NCBI GenBank assembly: GCA_947630075.1
Contig: CANRGF010000067.1
Span: forward strand, 1-5,637
Origin: an uncultured Clostridia bacterium
Lineage (GTDB): Bacteria; Bacillota; Clostridia; Christensenellales; UBA1242
DNA length: 5,637 nucleotides
Direction of reading: 5' to 3'
Shown here: positions 5,628 to 5,637 of the stretch, in pieces
Layout: every line of letters starts with the position of its first letter
Position numbering within the stretch: the first letter of the stretch is position 1
The notes under the pieces: generated by a model
The model's input: the letters and a program-made list of their open reading frames with translations, nothing else
The model's database searches: none
Told to the model about the DNA's origin: nothing
Made by a program: the position numbers and the translations under genes

Positions 5628-5637
5628 TAAAATTTGC

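Noticed and set aside
1..5637. CRISPR array, tRNA, insertion sequence, toxin-antitoxin or defence system
   Set aside because: No regularly spaced direct repeats, cloverleaf, transposase, terminal inverted repeats or recognisable effector domains were seen.

Overview
The window is a compact, AT-rich stretch of bacterial chromosome with standard codon use (TAA and TGA stops, TGG for Trp). A consensus sigma-70/SigA-type promoter, a GGAG ribosome binding site, a Cys-anchored lipoprotein and an RsmF-type rRNA methyltransferase of the Gram-positive length class suggest a low-GC Firmicutes/Clostridia-like organism. Only a phylogeny could place it more closely. I see no mobile element, CRISPR array, tRNA, rRNA or recognisable defence system.

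Layout: five protein genes alternate strictly in direction (+ - + - +), so no two adjacent genes can share an operon. (1) 1-1023 (+) is the 3' part of a gene of unknown function that is cut by the window edge. (2) 1046-1864 (-) is a two-domain hypothetical protein with an acidic linker. (3) 2071-3498 (+) is a secreted lipoprotein, probably with a beta-propeller-like extracellular part. (4) 3507-4247 (-) is a basic-tailed protein with a tentative, degenerate resemblance to the CYTH/VTC triphosphate-tunnel fold. (5) 4335-5627 (+) is a 16S rRNA m5C methyltransferase of the RsmB/NOP (RsmF/YebU) group and is the only gene whose function is firmly recognisable.

Regulation: each convergent pair (1/2 and 3/4) shares a very short junction built around a palindrome that can act as a bidirectional intrinsic terminator. 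Each divergent pair (2/3 and 4/5) has its promoters in one small intergenic region. The lipoprotein gene has a near-consensus promoter and a normal GGAG site. The methyltransferase gene and hypothetical gene 2 instead show TATAAT followed by exactly six bases and then the ATG, with no ribosome binding site, which predicts leaderless mRNAs.

The genes do not form an evident pathway. This looks like ordinary chromosome with several uncharacterised proteins. The most interesting points are the leaderless-type starts, the palindromic junctions that contain stop codons, and the possible degenerate CYTH/VTC-like protein.
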